DNA of 64,000 bases from Balanoglossus misakiensis (taxonomy: Eukaryota; Hemichordata): contig CM082596.2 in NCBI GenBank assembly GCA_040954595.2, positions 2,914,001 through 2,978,000 on the forward strand. The letters run 5' to 3'. Shown here one piece after another: positions 1-11,273 of the stretch (position 1 is the stretch's first letter; each line of letters opens with the position of its first letter). A program made the translations under genes and the position numbers. The notes beneath the pieces were generated by a model, which did no database searches, was not told the DNA's origin, and worked only from the letters and a program-made list of their open reading frames with translations.

Positions 1-3000
1 ATGTCTGTAAAGTCAGAAATAACTAACCAAAATGGAATAGAAAATATCACTTGCACATACTGTATTATTTCATCAGAAACCACCAATAGAAGATGACTTT
101 ATATGTGTGAACAGACTGCTAGGGTCAGTTCGTCAGCTGTGATGTGCCTTTTCATTGGTTACTCACTGTCATGTGATATTCAAAGTACAAAACTATTATT
201 TAAATAGGTACAACATCATTTCGAAACCCACCCATTTGGGGTGGATTTATCTTCTCTGTGTGGTCTGGTCTGGATATTGTGTGCGCACAAGGAAAAGCGA
301 GGACATGGCTGTAAGCTGTGTGACATTATGCCCTCTAAAGGTCCAAACTAGACAGGTCACCAATATATTTATTTTGAATTCAGAATTTCGCACGGCTTCT
401 GTCAGTGTGTTAACTTTTGAAAACAGTTTTCGTGGTCAAGCTTTACCACTGTGGCAGATTTTTGTAGGCCTTCAGCCCTAATGTGGGCACTTTGGTTTCA
501 CGACCTAAAATCAAATTTTTCGGTGCCAGAGCTCTGTACCTAGTGGTAAAAATCTTAATTGAAAAACTTACAAAGGAAATGTTGTACCCACTTTGTGCAT
601 GAACAGGTTTTGAATTCCTCATAAAGCATGTGCCACAGGGCATCGAATAATACACACACAGACTTTATTGTCAGGCTAAAGTGTGAACATCGCCTTGTAG
701 TCAAGAAAACTCTATTTTAATTCTCTTTGCATCTTTGAAAGAGACACTATAGCTGCCACCCAAGTCTTGATGTCACTCTATATTTATATACAAACTGTTA
801 GACCACGTGTAGAAGCCTTTAAAATTTTCATGTTGACCTGTCAGCTATATTATTGACTTTATGGTATTAACCCGTGTGAATATGTAATTGATTTATAGAC
901 TTTCCAGTGGTTATATTGACCTCTTGTAGTTCAATATAATAGTCTTCAGAATGTTTTAATAGAATGTTTTGACTTTTCAATATCTAGATGTGTACATTTC
1001 AAGTAATATTTTTTTTTTTGAATTCCAAATAACTTATGTTATTGAATTGACAGATGTCATGAAAAGAAGGATTTCTTTTTAATTGATTATGTCATATTGA
1101 CTTGTATCTGGAGGTGTTTATGGCTATTAGCGAGCCTCTTAGAGTTTTAAATCGATCCTGTGTTTATCATTCTCATACGGTTTAGTTTTAAGTGTTTTTT
1201 TGGGGGTGGGGTGGGGGCTTGCTAAATTTGAACTGTTGCCTAGGTAATGAACTTGACAGCTGAAATATTGACCAAGGTGCTGTTCGTTATTAACTCTATT
1301 TGTCTGTTTTTTTCTGCCGTAAGTCTACAGAACTAGATTTGTGGATTTTATCCTCCATTATTTCACTAAAAATGATCCTTCTCCCAGCTAATTCAAAAAG
1401 GCAGTTCATGAAATTACTGCAACATTTTTCGCTGGCGACATTCTTTTCTGAAAATTTATGTGAACTTTAGTAATAATTACACTGTGTAATACTTGTGGAT
1501 GGTATGCCCTCTGTGATGGTTGACATAGAAACACCAGTGATCGCCTAGATACACTGAGGCATATTGGGCGGGAGTCGGTTGTCATGGCAACATCTTGCAT
1601 GTGCAAAATGTGAAGGTCTGTTGCGGTGCTGTTAGTTACCATTGTGTGAGTGGCCTGACGTTCCTTTGAATGAATTACCACACGAACCACTGCTCTCTAC
1701 CCACCTGTTAAACCACTCTCTCAGATTTGAGCATTGCAGTCGCAATTCTGGACATCTCGGAATTCCCATTCATGTGATGTGTATCTGTGTGTACATATTG
1801 ACAAATATTCATAGAACTTACCTGAAAACTTAACCCAAGCTGTTAAACTATTTGATAGTGAAAAGTAATCTTCATTTGTAGCAGAAATGTGTTTTCACTG
1901 AAAGCAAGTGAGTGCCAGAAATCATTTCAGTCCCTTGCAATACATTTTGTGTATGAAATCTTGTAAATGTTGCTGTGCTAACCACTTTCAGTAGTGTTTC
2001 TTTTCAAAATGTGGGAATGAGAAAAAAACTTAATTTGTGTGTTACTGCCATTGAAAAAGGGGGTTTTGTCATTTATTTACAGAAAACGATCCAACTCAGT
2101 TTTTTTTAGTACATGTACATCCTTTTGCATGTGTGAGACTTCCCCTTACTTTGAATAGGAACATTCCATGTTGTAGAGCAAATAGGGGTGATAGGGCACT
2201 ATGTTTGAGTGGTGTACTTTTGTTGTGGTGTTGGAATACTTTACCATAACACAATGCCCCAGTCAACATAGTCATAAAACTGTATTTATGGTAAATTGGA
2301 AACGATCACACAAACATTGGTCATAAAGATGTCAGTTTGTTTTTCTTCCTTTAATGTGAAAGTGAATGGATATGGGCCACCACTGAAAACTCTGGAAAAA
2401 TGCCACTGGATGCATCCTTTGTGCAATAATACATGCATACTTCTAAAGAGAAATGCCAAACTTGAACAGTGAGTTGGAGATCTTTTACGAAACGGGGGTA
2501 CCACTTCTGGCAAACAAAGCAATCATATGCTTGAACGGATTCTGTCGCAAATTACCCATATATAATCACGATATGACAAATTCACTTTGGTAATAGTGTG
2601 TGACTTTGCAGCAAACCATGCTGAGTTATTGCAGTAATTCTGTGATTGCTGGGTTTTGTAAAATGGTTCCTTTGATCTGTGTAAATGACACTTTGAAATG
2701 ACAATTTGATTTGCCAATGGTGTTGCATTATAACTTTCCCCGACAAAGAAACATGGTAATGTGACAAGCACAACTTTACCAGAAGAGAACACTGTCATCT
2801 TAGACATTTCAGATTTACCATTGTGATAAGTTTTACTTCATGGAAGGCATATTGTAAATTTTGTATTTTGTGAAGTATTTTGTTTGAATTCCTTTGTAAT
2901 GATAGGTACGTATACCTGCCACCTCCTTCCACTCTCTTGTATTTTATTAAGAAAAAAATATAGAAAAATATTCTGTAATAAAACTTTTTTCCAGAATGTA

Positions 3001-3100
3001 CCTAAACACATTAATTTTGTTGGCCCCTCTATAAATAAACTGATTATGGATGGGCAAAAACTATGAAAGAGCTACCCAAAACAGTGCGCTTGTTATTGGG
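1..3100. other. Non-coding stretch, possible long 3' UTR
   Basis: I find no reading frame here that resembles a known protein and no plausible exon chain. The plus strand is T-rich and broken by frequent stops, which would suit the long 3' UTR of a plus-strand gene lying to the left. An AATAAA at 2977-2982 could be its polyadenylation signal. This is a weak inference; plain intergenic DNA fits equally well. Confidence 0.3.
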
Positions 3101-3951
3101 AGTAGCGCCCTCAATGTTCAAGTCTCATTGTACTTCCGTTTCGTACAGATATCCTGTGCATGACGTCATAAAAAGGATGGTTGAATTTTTTACCAAAAAA
3201 TTGCTACGTTTTTGCAAATTGAAGCAATTAAATATCACCATCAGTTTACGTACTGTGATTTTGTTCATTAAAAAAAAATCGCTAATAAACGCGAGTTTTC
3301 CTGGTTTCCCAGGACACATTAGCTCATTACGTCATACGGTACGTTAATTCATTTCCGGTTGTAAATATAGCAGACGACATTACGTGAAGTTCGTACTGGG
3401 ACGCGCACCAAACGTTGTACAAGTATTTGGAAGCTTAACTTTCGCCAAACTACGGAATTTATGTGAAGTTTGAGTTATCAGTGCGGTGGAAAAAGTTATG
3501 AGTTTATTTTTCGTGTGTGCCTATTGTGGAATTTCTACGCGCGTAACTCTCTAGGATACCTTGGTTACAGAGGCGAAGACGTGACGTACACTGGACGTAC
3601 ACACGTCTTCCGAAGAGGAATGTTATTGTGCCCGAGGAATGTGTAATGTTTTGCAAGACAGTAACAATTACAACAACGTTCATGCATACCTTCAAGAAAA
3701 TTAAGAGCCATATCGGTAAGTCATATTTTATTTTTTGGCGCTGCATGGCACACTTATATTTTAGCTGTGCTGGGGGGTCTTCTGTAATGGATGTATTACT
3801 CACTACTTCGTTACCATGGTTACGGCAACTGTTACGAAGGCATGCGTCATGCGTTACTCCTCCCCCTTTCAGTAGACTTTTGGTGTGGAACGTAAACCTC
3901 TGCCTCGCGAGAATCGGTTGACTAGGACTATTAAACACATCAGCCCGTGTA
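3101..3951. other. CpG-richer non-coding stretch with CRE-like sites
   Basis: This stretch has more CpG than its surroundings. It contains a perfect CRE octamer TGACGTCA at 3161-3168 and a near-CRE TTACGTCA around 3329-3336. A short inverted repeat has arms GAAGACGTG at 3575-3583 and CACGTCTTC at 3602-3610. A consensus-like splice donor (CG|GTAAGT) sits at 3715/3716. Together these could mark a promoter and first exon of an unrecognised or non-coding plus-strand transcript, but I find no downstream exon to join. The 144-residue minus-strand frame crossing it resembles nothing I know. Confidence 0.25.
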
Positions 3952-4755
3952 AGGCTGCATTCACAAACACCTCTGGAGGGGGGGGCGGGAGAATTGAGGG
4001 GGGGGATTTGAAAAAATTGAGGGTATGTAAGGGGGGGGATTTGAAATAATTTAGGGACTGAAAGGGGGGGACTTGAAAACTTTAACGACTAAATATTTAT
4101 TTTGAGTCCACAAAAATGCAGTTTCGCGCCCTTTATTTTACAAAATTTTCTAATGTGGGAGGGGGACACCCCCTCCCACACCCACCCCCTCCATTTATCA
4201 ACACCTTTCAATCATTGACTGGTTTATCTAGTGTCCCAGGTCAAGGGACTTGCCCCACCCCATGATAACTTTGAGCGGCGACGGTTAAATTTGTCCTCCC
4301 CAACATACCGGTAGTTGAGTTAATTTGCTTTTGCCGGGTTCATTAAAATGCAGCTTTGAGCTCTGTATTTTAGAAAATTTTCTTACGTGGGAGGGGGACA
4401 CCCCCTCCCAAACCCACCCCCTTCAATTCTCGCTTTACAATGTCTCCCAACACAGAATACAAATATATGTACTTAAAAAATAAAAACAATGTTCAGTTTT
4501 AATACCCACTGATGAGGGGAAACATCAGTTTCAATTTCTTTTCATGGTAGCACTGTTTTTCTTTTTACAAGATAGATAGGTGATGTGTTTTGCTCTGTGA
4601 AAGAAAATGGGGGGGGGGGATTTCAAAATTTTGGCAGTTCGGAAGGGGGGGATTTCAAAATATTGGCAGTTCGGAAGGGGGGCATGTGAAAATTAGCGGT
4701 AAAAAAAATTGAATTCTCCCGCCCCCCCCTCCAGAGGTGTTTGTGAATGCAGCCT
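3952..4755. mobile_element. Non-autonomous terminal-inverted-repeat element (~800 bp)
   Basis: The left end, starting AGGCTGCATTCACAAACACC, is the reverse complement of the right end finishing at 4755. The match continues about 45 bp inward through a G-run into GGGAGAATT on the left and AATTCTCCC on the right. No transposase frame is present. Two internal ~80-bp direct repeats lie at about 4114-4193 and 4346-4423. Each holds a perfect hairpin of GGGAGGGGG and CCCCCTCCC around an ACA loop (4157-4177 and 4389-4409). G-runs followed by ATTT(G/C)AAA recur near both ends. I could not identify a clean target-site duplication, so the family is unassigned. Confidence 0.72.
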
Positions 4756-4958
4756 AAACACGTGTTTTTAACCAAGAACCCACGCACTGTTAATGTTTGC
4801 CTCGCGAAATGCACACCGCCCCCAGCGACCGGAAACTGAACATTGCGCGAAACACAGTGTCAATAAGGACATTGCATGTATGACAATTAAAGGAAATGTA
4901 CAGTAAAATTGGAGATATTTTATTAAGGAATGATGTAAAAAGATTCACCTACTGCAGC

Positions 4959-4964
4959 TTTATT
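4959..4964 (-). terminator. Polyadenylation signal for DNAJC7
   Basis: The minus strand reads AATAAA here, about 545 bases past the DNAJC7 stop codon. It is the first canonical signal I noticed downstream, so the 3' UTR would run from 5509 to roughly 4940. Confidence 0.45.
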
Positions 4965-5509
4965 GGTGAGTGTGGAAAGCGCTATTACAAACTGAAGTTA
5001 GTCAATAACTGAAATAATAAAGTATTGGGAAGCTTTTGCAACAAAAATCAAGTTTTCTCAAGCTGTCCACCAGCACAATAATAAACAGCATATACCACAC
5101 AAAATAAGTACTAGTAGCACAAAGTTTCTAGTGTTGGAGGGGCGCCTTACAGATATAGAGCGTCCCCAACAGTTCAGCTTGTATCACTTAGTGATAGTAT
5201 TCTCCGCGGATATCTTGGCCTGTCCTCCAATGTGCATGATGGACTGTCATGCATTTCTGTGCGGTAATTGTATCCAAAATGTGAAGAAGTCCCAAGCCAG
5301 AAACTAACAGTCCAGTAATATACTTGCACGGAGACACGTTGAGCCACCAGATATGCAACACAGAATTTGATTGAAGTTGGTAACCCTCCACACCTCTATT
5401 ATTGTGAATTTAGTACAGCCTTGTATACTTCTATAATGGTCCAGTCCACGCTAACAGGCAAAGAGGGGTGTGCTCAGCACACAAAGTGGATGGGTTAGCA
5501 GTTAAAAAG

Positions 5510-8500
5510 TTACCCAAAATGGAACTCAAATCCACCTGCATGACCTGGGAAACCACCACCCCCGCCACCAAAATTGAAATGATGGCCTCCCCCACCTCCA
5601 AAGAAAGCTCTAAATATGTGATCAGCATCGAAATCTGAAAGACAAAATGTGACAGATTTTCAGTTCAGAGACAAAATATATTCTTCAGAAATTTCCATCT
5701 GCTGGTAAATTTCTCAAATGCATTTTAAGTTCATGTTAAATGGACAAGGCAAACTAACAGATCACAAGAAAATGACATGAGATTTAACTGTAGTCAATCA
5801 TCTCTGGCAACTTACCACTAAAGCCTGGGCCCTCATCATCAAGGTCTGCTCCACTGTCGTATCTCATCCGCTTTTTTGCATCCGACAGCACGCCATATGC
5901 TTCCCCCACTTCTTTGAATTTCTTTTCCTCTTCTTTGCGTTCCTCTGGCGACGCCGATGCATGTCGATCTTTTCATGAAAATGAGAAAAAAAATCATGAA
6001 TAAACTATTTTGATAGGCAGGTTTGATATTTTGAGCTACTCCAAGTAAAACTCAATGTATGTACTGATATCTATCAACAAAAACATCAATACATACCTGG
6101 ATGGTGTATAAGTGCTCTTTTTCTGTAAGCTTTCTTTATTTCATCATCTGTCGCTTCTTTTCCGACTCCCAGTATCTTGTAGTAATCTTTCCTTTTACTC
6201 TTTTTTAATTCTAATTTTGCATCCTGTAGCATCTTTTTGTGCTCTGCAAAGAAAGTACATGACAATGATATTCAAAACTTTCAGTGGTCTTCCCCAATGA
6301 ATTGTACTGGAGTTTCTTTGTCAAATCAAAGTTCCGAGACAGACTAGGTCCCTGTTTTGAATTCCACACCTTATTTCATAAATCTGCTCACCTCTACTTC
6401 TGTCAAGTTGAACAATTTTTTCATAATCCCGCACTGCTTCTTCATACTGTTCCGTGTCCATGTAACTACGCAAATGATAAATAGTGAAAGTGAATTTATG
6501 ATGCAATTCCATTACAGTGTTGACCCTACTGAAACTTTTCTCTGTAATTATGTCAAAGCATCTGACACTTACCACTTTGCCCTCCGGAGGTATGCTTTGA
6601 TATATTTCTCGTCTAGTTCAATCGCGCTTGTGCAATCACTGATGGCGTCTTCCAATTTGTTAAGCTGAAACAGGAAACCAACATTGTGATTAGGTAGACG
6701 TCTCTAAGTACAGGAAGTTTATCATTCATAAATGTGAACTGGCCTCCCTCTCCAGAATATCTCCTCGACCCCACCCATAATTCCCAATGTCTTATCCTGT
6801 CAGATTTTGTATACCCTGGGAAAGTACTGGAAACCCATCTTCCAACATTCAAAAGTGCTCACCTTAGCACAGACTGTTGCTCTGTTGTTATAGAGTTTAG
6901 CATTTATAAAAATATTGTGTGGATCAATCTGTAAAGCCTCTGTGTAAATCTCACGGGCTTTTGCAAAATCTCGTTGGTTGAACGCTGCATTGCCTTCTTC
7001 TTTCTTGGCTTTTAATAATTTACATTTCTGGTCATGGAAATAAGAGAGAAAATGATTGTAAGTTTAAATTAAGCATCACAAACAAAGTAATGTTATGTTT
7101 AACCCCTTTAAACTGGCATGGAAGAAAGTAACAGTCAAAAGAACAACCAACTCAATTCTTGTGTGTTCAGATATCAAAGTACATCATGTAACAGACATCA
7201 CGTTTTCAGAACTCACCTTGAATGACACCCTAGATGGCGTGTGATCCGGTGATAACCTGAGTACTTGTTGGAAATGTTGCAGTGCTTTATCTACGTTGTC
7301 TTCATAGTATAGACACAGTCCACGGATGTAAATGGCATCTGCGTTCATATTGTCAGACTGCAGTAATTCACTGTAGATTAGAAGCCGTTCAAATTATACA
7401 ATGCTGTTTTGGTGTCACTGTAGGTTATCGAATTTCGTCAGTTCAAATCTTTCTGCTTATTAATACCTGTGTAAAGGTATACCTATTACATGAAAGCTTA
7501 TGGTTTCTGTTTACTGTACACATCTTCAGTACAGCACTACTTTCCTCAGTTCCCTCTGACAAGATGGTGTTTAGCATTTCTCCCACTTTGGCGAGAGCTG
7601 GCCTTGGTCTCTTTCTTACTGTTCAATCAATCCACTTACTTGGCTATTTCTTGTGCCTCTGTGTAACGTTTCAATAAAACTAAACACTCGGCCTTCCTTG
7701 CTTTGAACTTGGCACTGGCTGGTGCATTGTCTAAAGCTCTGTCCATGCAGAATACCACCTGAAAGACAAACAAGTCATATAACCATGATAAGACACAATT
7801 CTCTAAAATCATGTCACCAAGAGAGACCAGTTATTAGGCTTGTTGATATTCTGGAATCTGTGCTTACCTTTCTATAATCACCTATTGCGTGACTTTTATT
7901 GGCCATTTCCAGGTAATGAAGCACGCTCTTGGCAGCTTTCAGCTGTAAGCAAATATAAGCAACACATTTGTGATGTACTGTAGTCAACCCGACATTACAG
8001 TCAAGCTTCATTTTTATGGCACAGTCAAACATGAACCTGTGAAGTCAGTTAAAATTATAATGTTAACTTACCTCTGTGCTTGCCGTTTTATTTGAGGGAT
8101 CTTTCGCTATCACAGTCTCTAATGATCGTATGGCTGGCTCTGCCTCACCTAGGGCAAGATTGCACTTGGCCTCCCTCAGATGACCCTGCAATGGAACAAT
8201 TTCAGCACGACCTTGCTTTGTAAATGAACATATATATATCACAAGATGGCTGGGATAACTTTTTCACTGATACAAGCAAAACTCAAAAACTCTCAACATG
8301 ATCCCATACATATTGATGAGTCATGTTCATCTTGAACCAAACTAATGAAAACAAATTTCCGGAGTGTTACCTTTAAAAATGTACTATCTAAAAGAACTGC
8401 CTGTCTGGCATCTTCAAGCCCTTCTTCATACTTTTTTAACATAATGTATGCCGCTGCTCTGTTGCCATAGTAACTGGCACAATTTGGACAAGAATCTGGG

Positions 8501-9334
8501 GAAAAACAACAGCAAACATATGTACATCTTAATTTACACAACGCAGAGCAATGTCCAGATCTGTCATGTGATTGAACCTAGTATAGGAGGTTCACAACTT
8601 TCGTCTATATGAAAGAATTTTAATTCTGTTATTGTAACACGTCAAACTTAATCAAAGAACAAAGTTCGTATTGCTGTTGAAATTATCTTATAATTCAAGT
8701 CAATCATAATTGTCAAAACCCCTGTGTGTTGTAGGTGTGTACTTTTTTACATGCTCACCTATTGCTGCTGTATAGTGCTTTATAGCCTCTCTGTAATTCT
8801 GGTCTGCGTAACACATATTGCCTTCTTTCTTTTTAGTTTCCGCATACCTGTTTGCATACAAAAACCATGAAGAACATATTCAAGGACGTGTCTAAATTCC
8901 GCGAACCCACACATCATCGCGCGTGCTTGGGCAGCTTCCCTCGACTTTAAAACATAAGTAATATTGCCAATCGAGTGTGAATCGCACCATCACAATGCGT
9001 TGAGCTTTATAATATGGTTCGGTGTTCACAGAGCTGACGATATCCACCATATTACAAAATGATTATTACGTTTTCGTTTCAGATCTGTAATGATCACTTT
9101 GGTTGTTTCTGATCTCAACTCACATGCCGGTCTCCCGGAATGTCATTCTGATATTACACCGCGTTTTACGAGAAACATCGGTAAAAATCAACTGAAATAT
9201 AAAACTAACTCTGTTTTTGTAGGAGAAGTGTGGTTTTTGATAATCTCCTCTTTGGTCTCCACCTCCATGGGTTCTTCTTCAATCTGGTTGTTCATTTCTT
9301 CTGTTACAAACTCGTCGCAATCGACATTCGCCAT
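5510..9334 (-). CDS. DNAJC7: DnaJ homolog subfamily C member 7 (TPR and J-domain co-chaperone)
   Basis: This is an HSP70/HSP90 co-chaperone of the cytosol. Known family members recruit HSP90-bound clients through TPR repeats and stimulate HSP70 ATPase through the J domain. I read 13 coding exons on the minus strand: 9210-9334, 8759-8847, 8371-8495, 8072-8185, 7868-7942, 7640-7758, 7217-7370, 6863-7027, 6573-6664, 6392-6465, 6097-6243, 5816-5968 and 5510-5634. They give 518 aa; the human protein has 494. Residues ~42-390 form TPR repeats ([21 protein letters not shown] and [16 protein letters not shown] are close matches). The J domain spans ~396-466 with [18 protein letters not shown] and an intact HPD split by the last-but-two intron. 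The tail ends with the Gly/Phe-rich FRAFFGG...FEFHFG typical of DNAJC7. The acidic N-terminus is less conserved. Exon 1 uses a GTTAGT donor, chosen because phase 2 then matches exon 2. Confidence 0.95.
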
Positions 9335-9360
9335 ATTGAATCGCCGGGAGAAGTGTGACT

Positions 9361-9416
9361 CACGTGTGATTCTGCGGTAATCTCGCAGTAGAAGCTTCCA
9401 GACTATTGGTCACGTG
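9361..9416 (-). promoter_or_regulatory. DNAJC7 proximal promoter: two E-boxes, CCAAT and heat-shock-type element
   Basis: Within 90 bases upstream of the DNAJC7 start lie two CACGTG E-boxes (9361-9366 and 9411-9416). An inverted CCAAT box sits at 9405-9409. A heat-shock-like element lies at 9390-9404, reading aGAAg cTTCc aGAct, so two of three 5-bp units are perfect and the third differs by one base. An HSF site is plausible in front of a J-domain co-chaperone, but binding is inferred from sequence only. Confidence 0.45.
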
Positions 9417-9903
9417 GGAACTAACATTTTTAAGGTAGACGCAAACTGCTCGTTACCAATAAGATTACTTCATGACGTATCTGTTATGTTATGGGTTTTG
9501 TTAACCAGTGATTTAAAAACATTACAAGGAACAGTCTTTCTTCATTTAACATTATCGTAAAACAGAGTCTGGAAAGAGGCTGATTTCATAAAAACAAAGG
9601 ATTTGTACTTTTGAACGTTGGGGATATATTGATTGTCGTCACAGGCAACTCACGCAGAGCTTGTGGGCTTTAATAGGCTTACGCCCCCGTAACCACCTGT
9701 GCTGTTAGTGTGAAAACCCACTTGATTTGTGTTTTCAACGGAGGTAAATAAGACGCTCTATTATTTTGCATACTAATATAGCTTTCAGTTTATGTTTCCG
9801 ACTTTGTATGTCGACGAACAGATGTTGTTGAGATCACACTTGCTGAACTCCACTCAGACAGTTTTCTGACAATAGACACAGACAGTGGTGTATAAATATC
9901 ACG
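9417..9903. other. Intergenic spacer between DNAJC7 and the LRR gene
   Basis: I see no gene, RNA or repeat structure here. The stretch separates the DNAJC7 promoter from the 3' end of the LRR gene. Confidence 0.4.
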
Positions 9904-9909
9904 TTTATT
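9904..9909 (-). terminator. Polyadenylation signal for the LRR gene
   Basis: AATAAA on the minus strand, about 245 bases past the LRR stop. A second AATAAA overlaps the stop codon itself and is too close to be the main signal. Confidence 0.4.
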
Positions 9910-10152
9910 TATAATAATGCCAAAGAACCGGACTATAATTCGTTTGTAAACAATGATCGTTACACATAAAATTATCTTTTAAAAGCAGAATACTTGTTGT
10001 ACGCGTGGAATCTTCCAGTAAAATAAAATAAAACATGACCGTTTCCCACAATTATAGAAAACAATACACAGGTTACTGACAACAAAAAACATTCAGAATA
10101 TTGAAGTTATCATTCTCGTGCCTTTTAGCAGTAAAGGGGGAAATAGCTTTAT

Positions 10153-11262
10153 TTAAAATTTAAAGTTTTTGTTTTCCATCTGCACAAGTGCAGTTGCGTC
10201 GTTTGTTTTCGGTCCGCATCGCCCTTTTCTCCAAAGAACCACCCAGACCACGCAGGTCAGTATGGTGGCGAGTATGGCGCCCCCAATGGCGGCACCCATC
10301 ATGTTGGACAGCGTGTATTTCGGAGAGGGTTGCGGTTGTGAAGCTGATGCCTCGAAATCGTCGGCTTCGCCGCAGAGAAGTTGAGAATCGTTTATATGCC
10401 ACAAATTCTGACCTTGCAAACGAGATGGAGTGTCGCAATAAAACGTGTCGAATAATAATCTCGGGTGAGTCGGCCAAATCTTCTTGATAGCAATCATGTT
10501 GCAGTCACACCGCCAAGGATTGTTTCCGATCGTTACAAGCGCCGATGGATAGTTGTTCAGAAAACGCACCATCGAAACAGGGAATGTCGTCAACTTGTTG
10601 CCGAATAACCCCAGGCGATTTATCCACACGGTGTCCGCGAACACATCGGCCGTCACTTTCTGGAGTTGGTTGTAATTCATGTGCAACGCTGACAAGTTTT
10701 CCAGTGGCTTCAGGGGAGGAAACTCCGTGAATTTGTTGTAATCTAAGTACAGGGCGAAGAGATTGTGAAGACCGTAAAAGATTCCTTCGGGAAGAGAGAC
10801 CAGTTCGTTGCCAGTGAGCGACAAAATAGTCAAGCTGGTCATTCCGCGAAACGCCGTCTCGTTGATCTGCTTGATGCCGCAGTAGGTGAGGTCAAGTTCG
10901 GCGACTTTGGTGAACTCCCGAAAAGCTCCGGCGGGGATGGAGTCGAAGCGATTGTGCGACAGAAGTAGACGGGTGGCGTTGGTCAGAATCGCCGGTGGGA
11001 TCTGCTTCTCGAACCGCCTGCTTCTGCAGTCCACCTCTAGCATGTGATAGCGCCCGAACTGGATCAGTTGCTCGTACGGCATAGTTGCGTTCAAGACGAT
11101 GGACATCTCCGGGTCGTCGCCGTCCGCGCCGTCCGGAACCCAGAAGCGATCCACGCAACGGCAACCGTATTCACAGGGAATCACGTAAGACGCATCTCTC
11201 GCCTGTACCTCCGTCACCACTGCAGTAACCACCAGTACAAGTGCTGCAAGTTTCACCATCAT
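10153..11262 (-). CDS. Leucine-rich-repeat single-pass membrane protein
   Basis: This is a type I membrane protein with an LRR ectodomain of 369 aa. Residues 1-21 are a signal peptide (MMVKLAALVLVVTAVVTEVQA). A cysteine-rich N-cap follows (PCEYGCRC, then VDCRSRRF). Six or so LRRs run from about 98 to 250, with phrases such as RLLLSHNRF, ILSLTGNELVSLP and ALYLDYNKF. A classical LRRCT cap comes next (NPWRCDCN, CDTPSRLQG, LLC). A transmembrane helix lies at about 326-350 (MMGAAIGGAILATILTCVVWVVLW), with a short basic cytoplasmic tail ending ENKNFKF. NAT, NET and NDS are N-glycosylation sequons. I start at 11262: the frame is open further up, but a pyrimidine-rich acceptor ends at 11274/11273, so an upstream non-coding exon is likely. 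The whole coding region is one exon and richer in GC than its surroundings. Role (adhesion or recognition) is not determinable. Confidence 0.85.
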   Translation of the reverse strand: MMVKLAALVLVVTAVVTEVQARDASYVIPCEYGCRCVDRFWVPDGADGDDPEMSIVLNATMPYEQLIQFGRYHMLEVDCRSRRFEKQIPPAILTNATRLLLSHNRFDSIPAGAFREFTKVAELDLTYCGIKQINETAFRGMTSLTILSLTGNELVSLPEGIFYGLHNLFALYLDYNKFTEFPPLKPLENLSALHMNYNQLQKVTADVFADTVWINRLGLFGNKLTTFPVSMVRFLNNYPSALVTIGNNPWRCDCNMIAIKKIWPTHPRLLFDTFYCDTPSRLQGQNLWHINDSQLLCGEADDFEASASQPQPSPKYTLSNMMGAAIGGAILATILTCVVWVVLWRKGRCGPKTNDATALVQMENKNFKF

Positions 11263-11273
11263 GTATTCAAATC

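Noticed and set aside
3504-3938. 144-codon minus-strand open frame
   Set aside because: It has no recognisable domain, odd composition, and overlaps regulatory-looking DNA and a plus-strand frame of similar length; likely chance.
6321-6852. Minus-strand frames that extend the DNAJC7 exons into introns
   Set aside because: They are read-through of true exons past GT or AG borders; the spliced model explains them.
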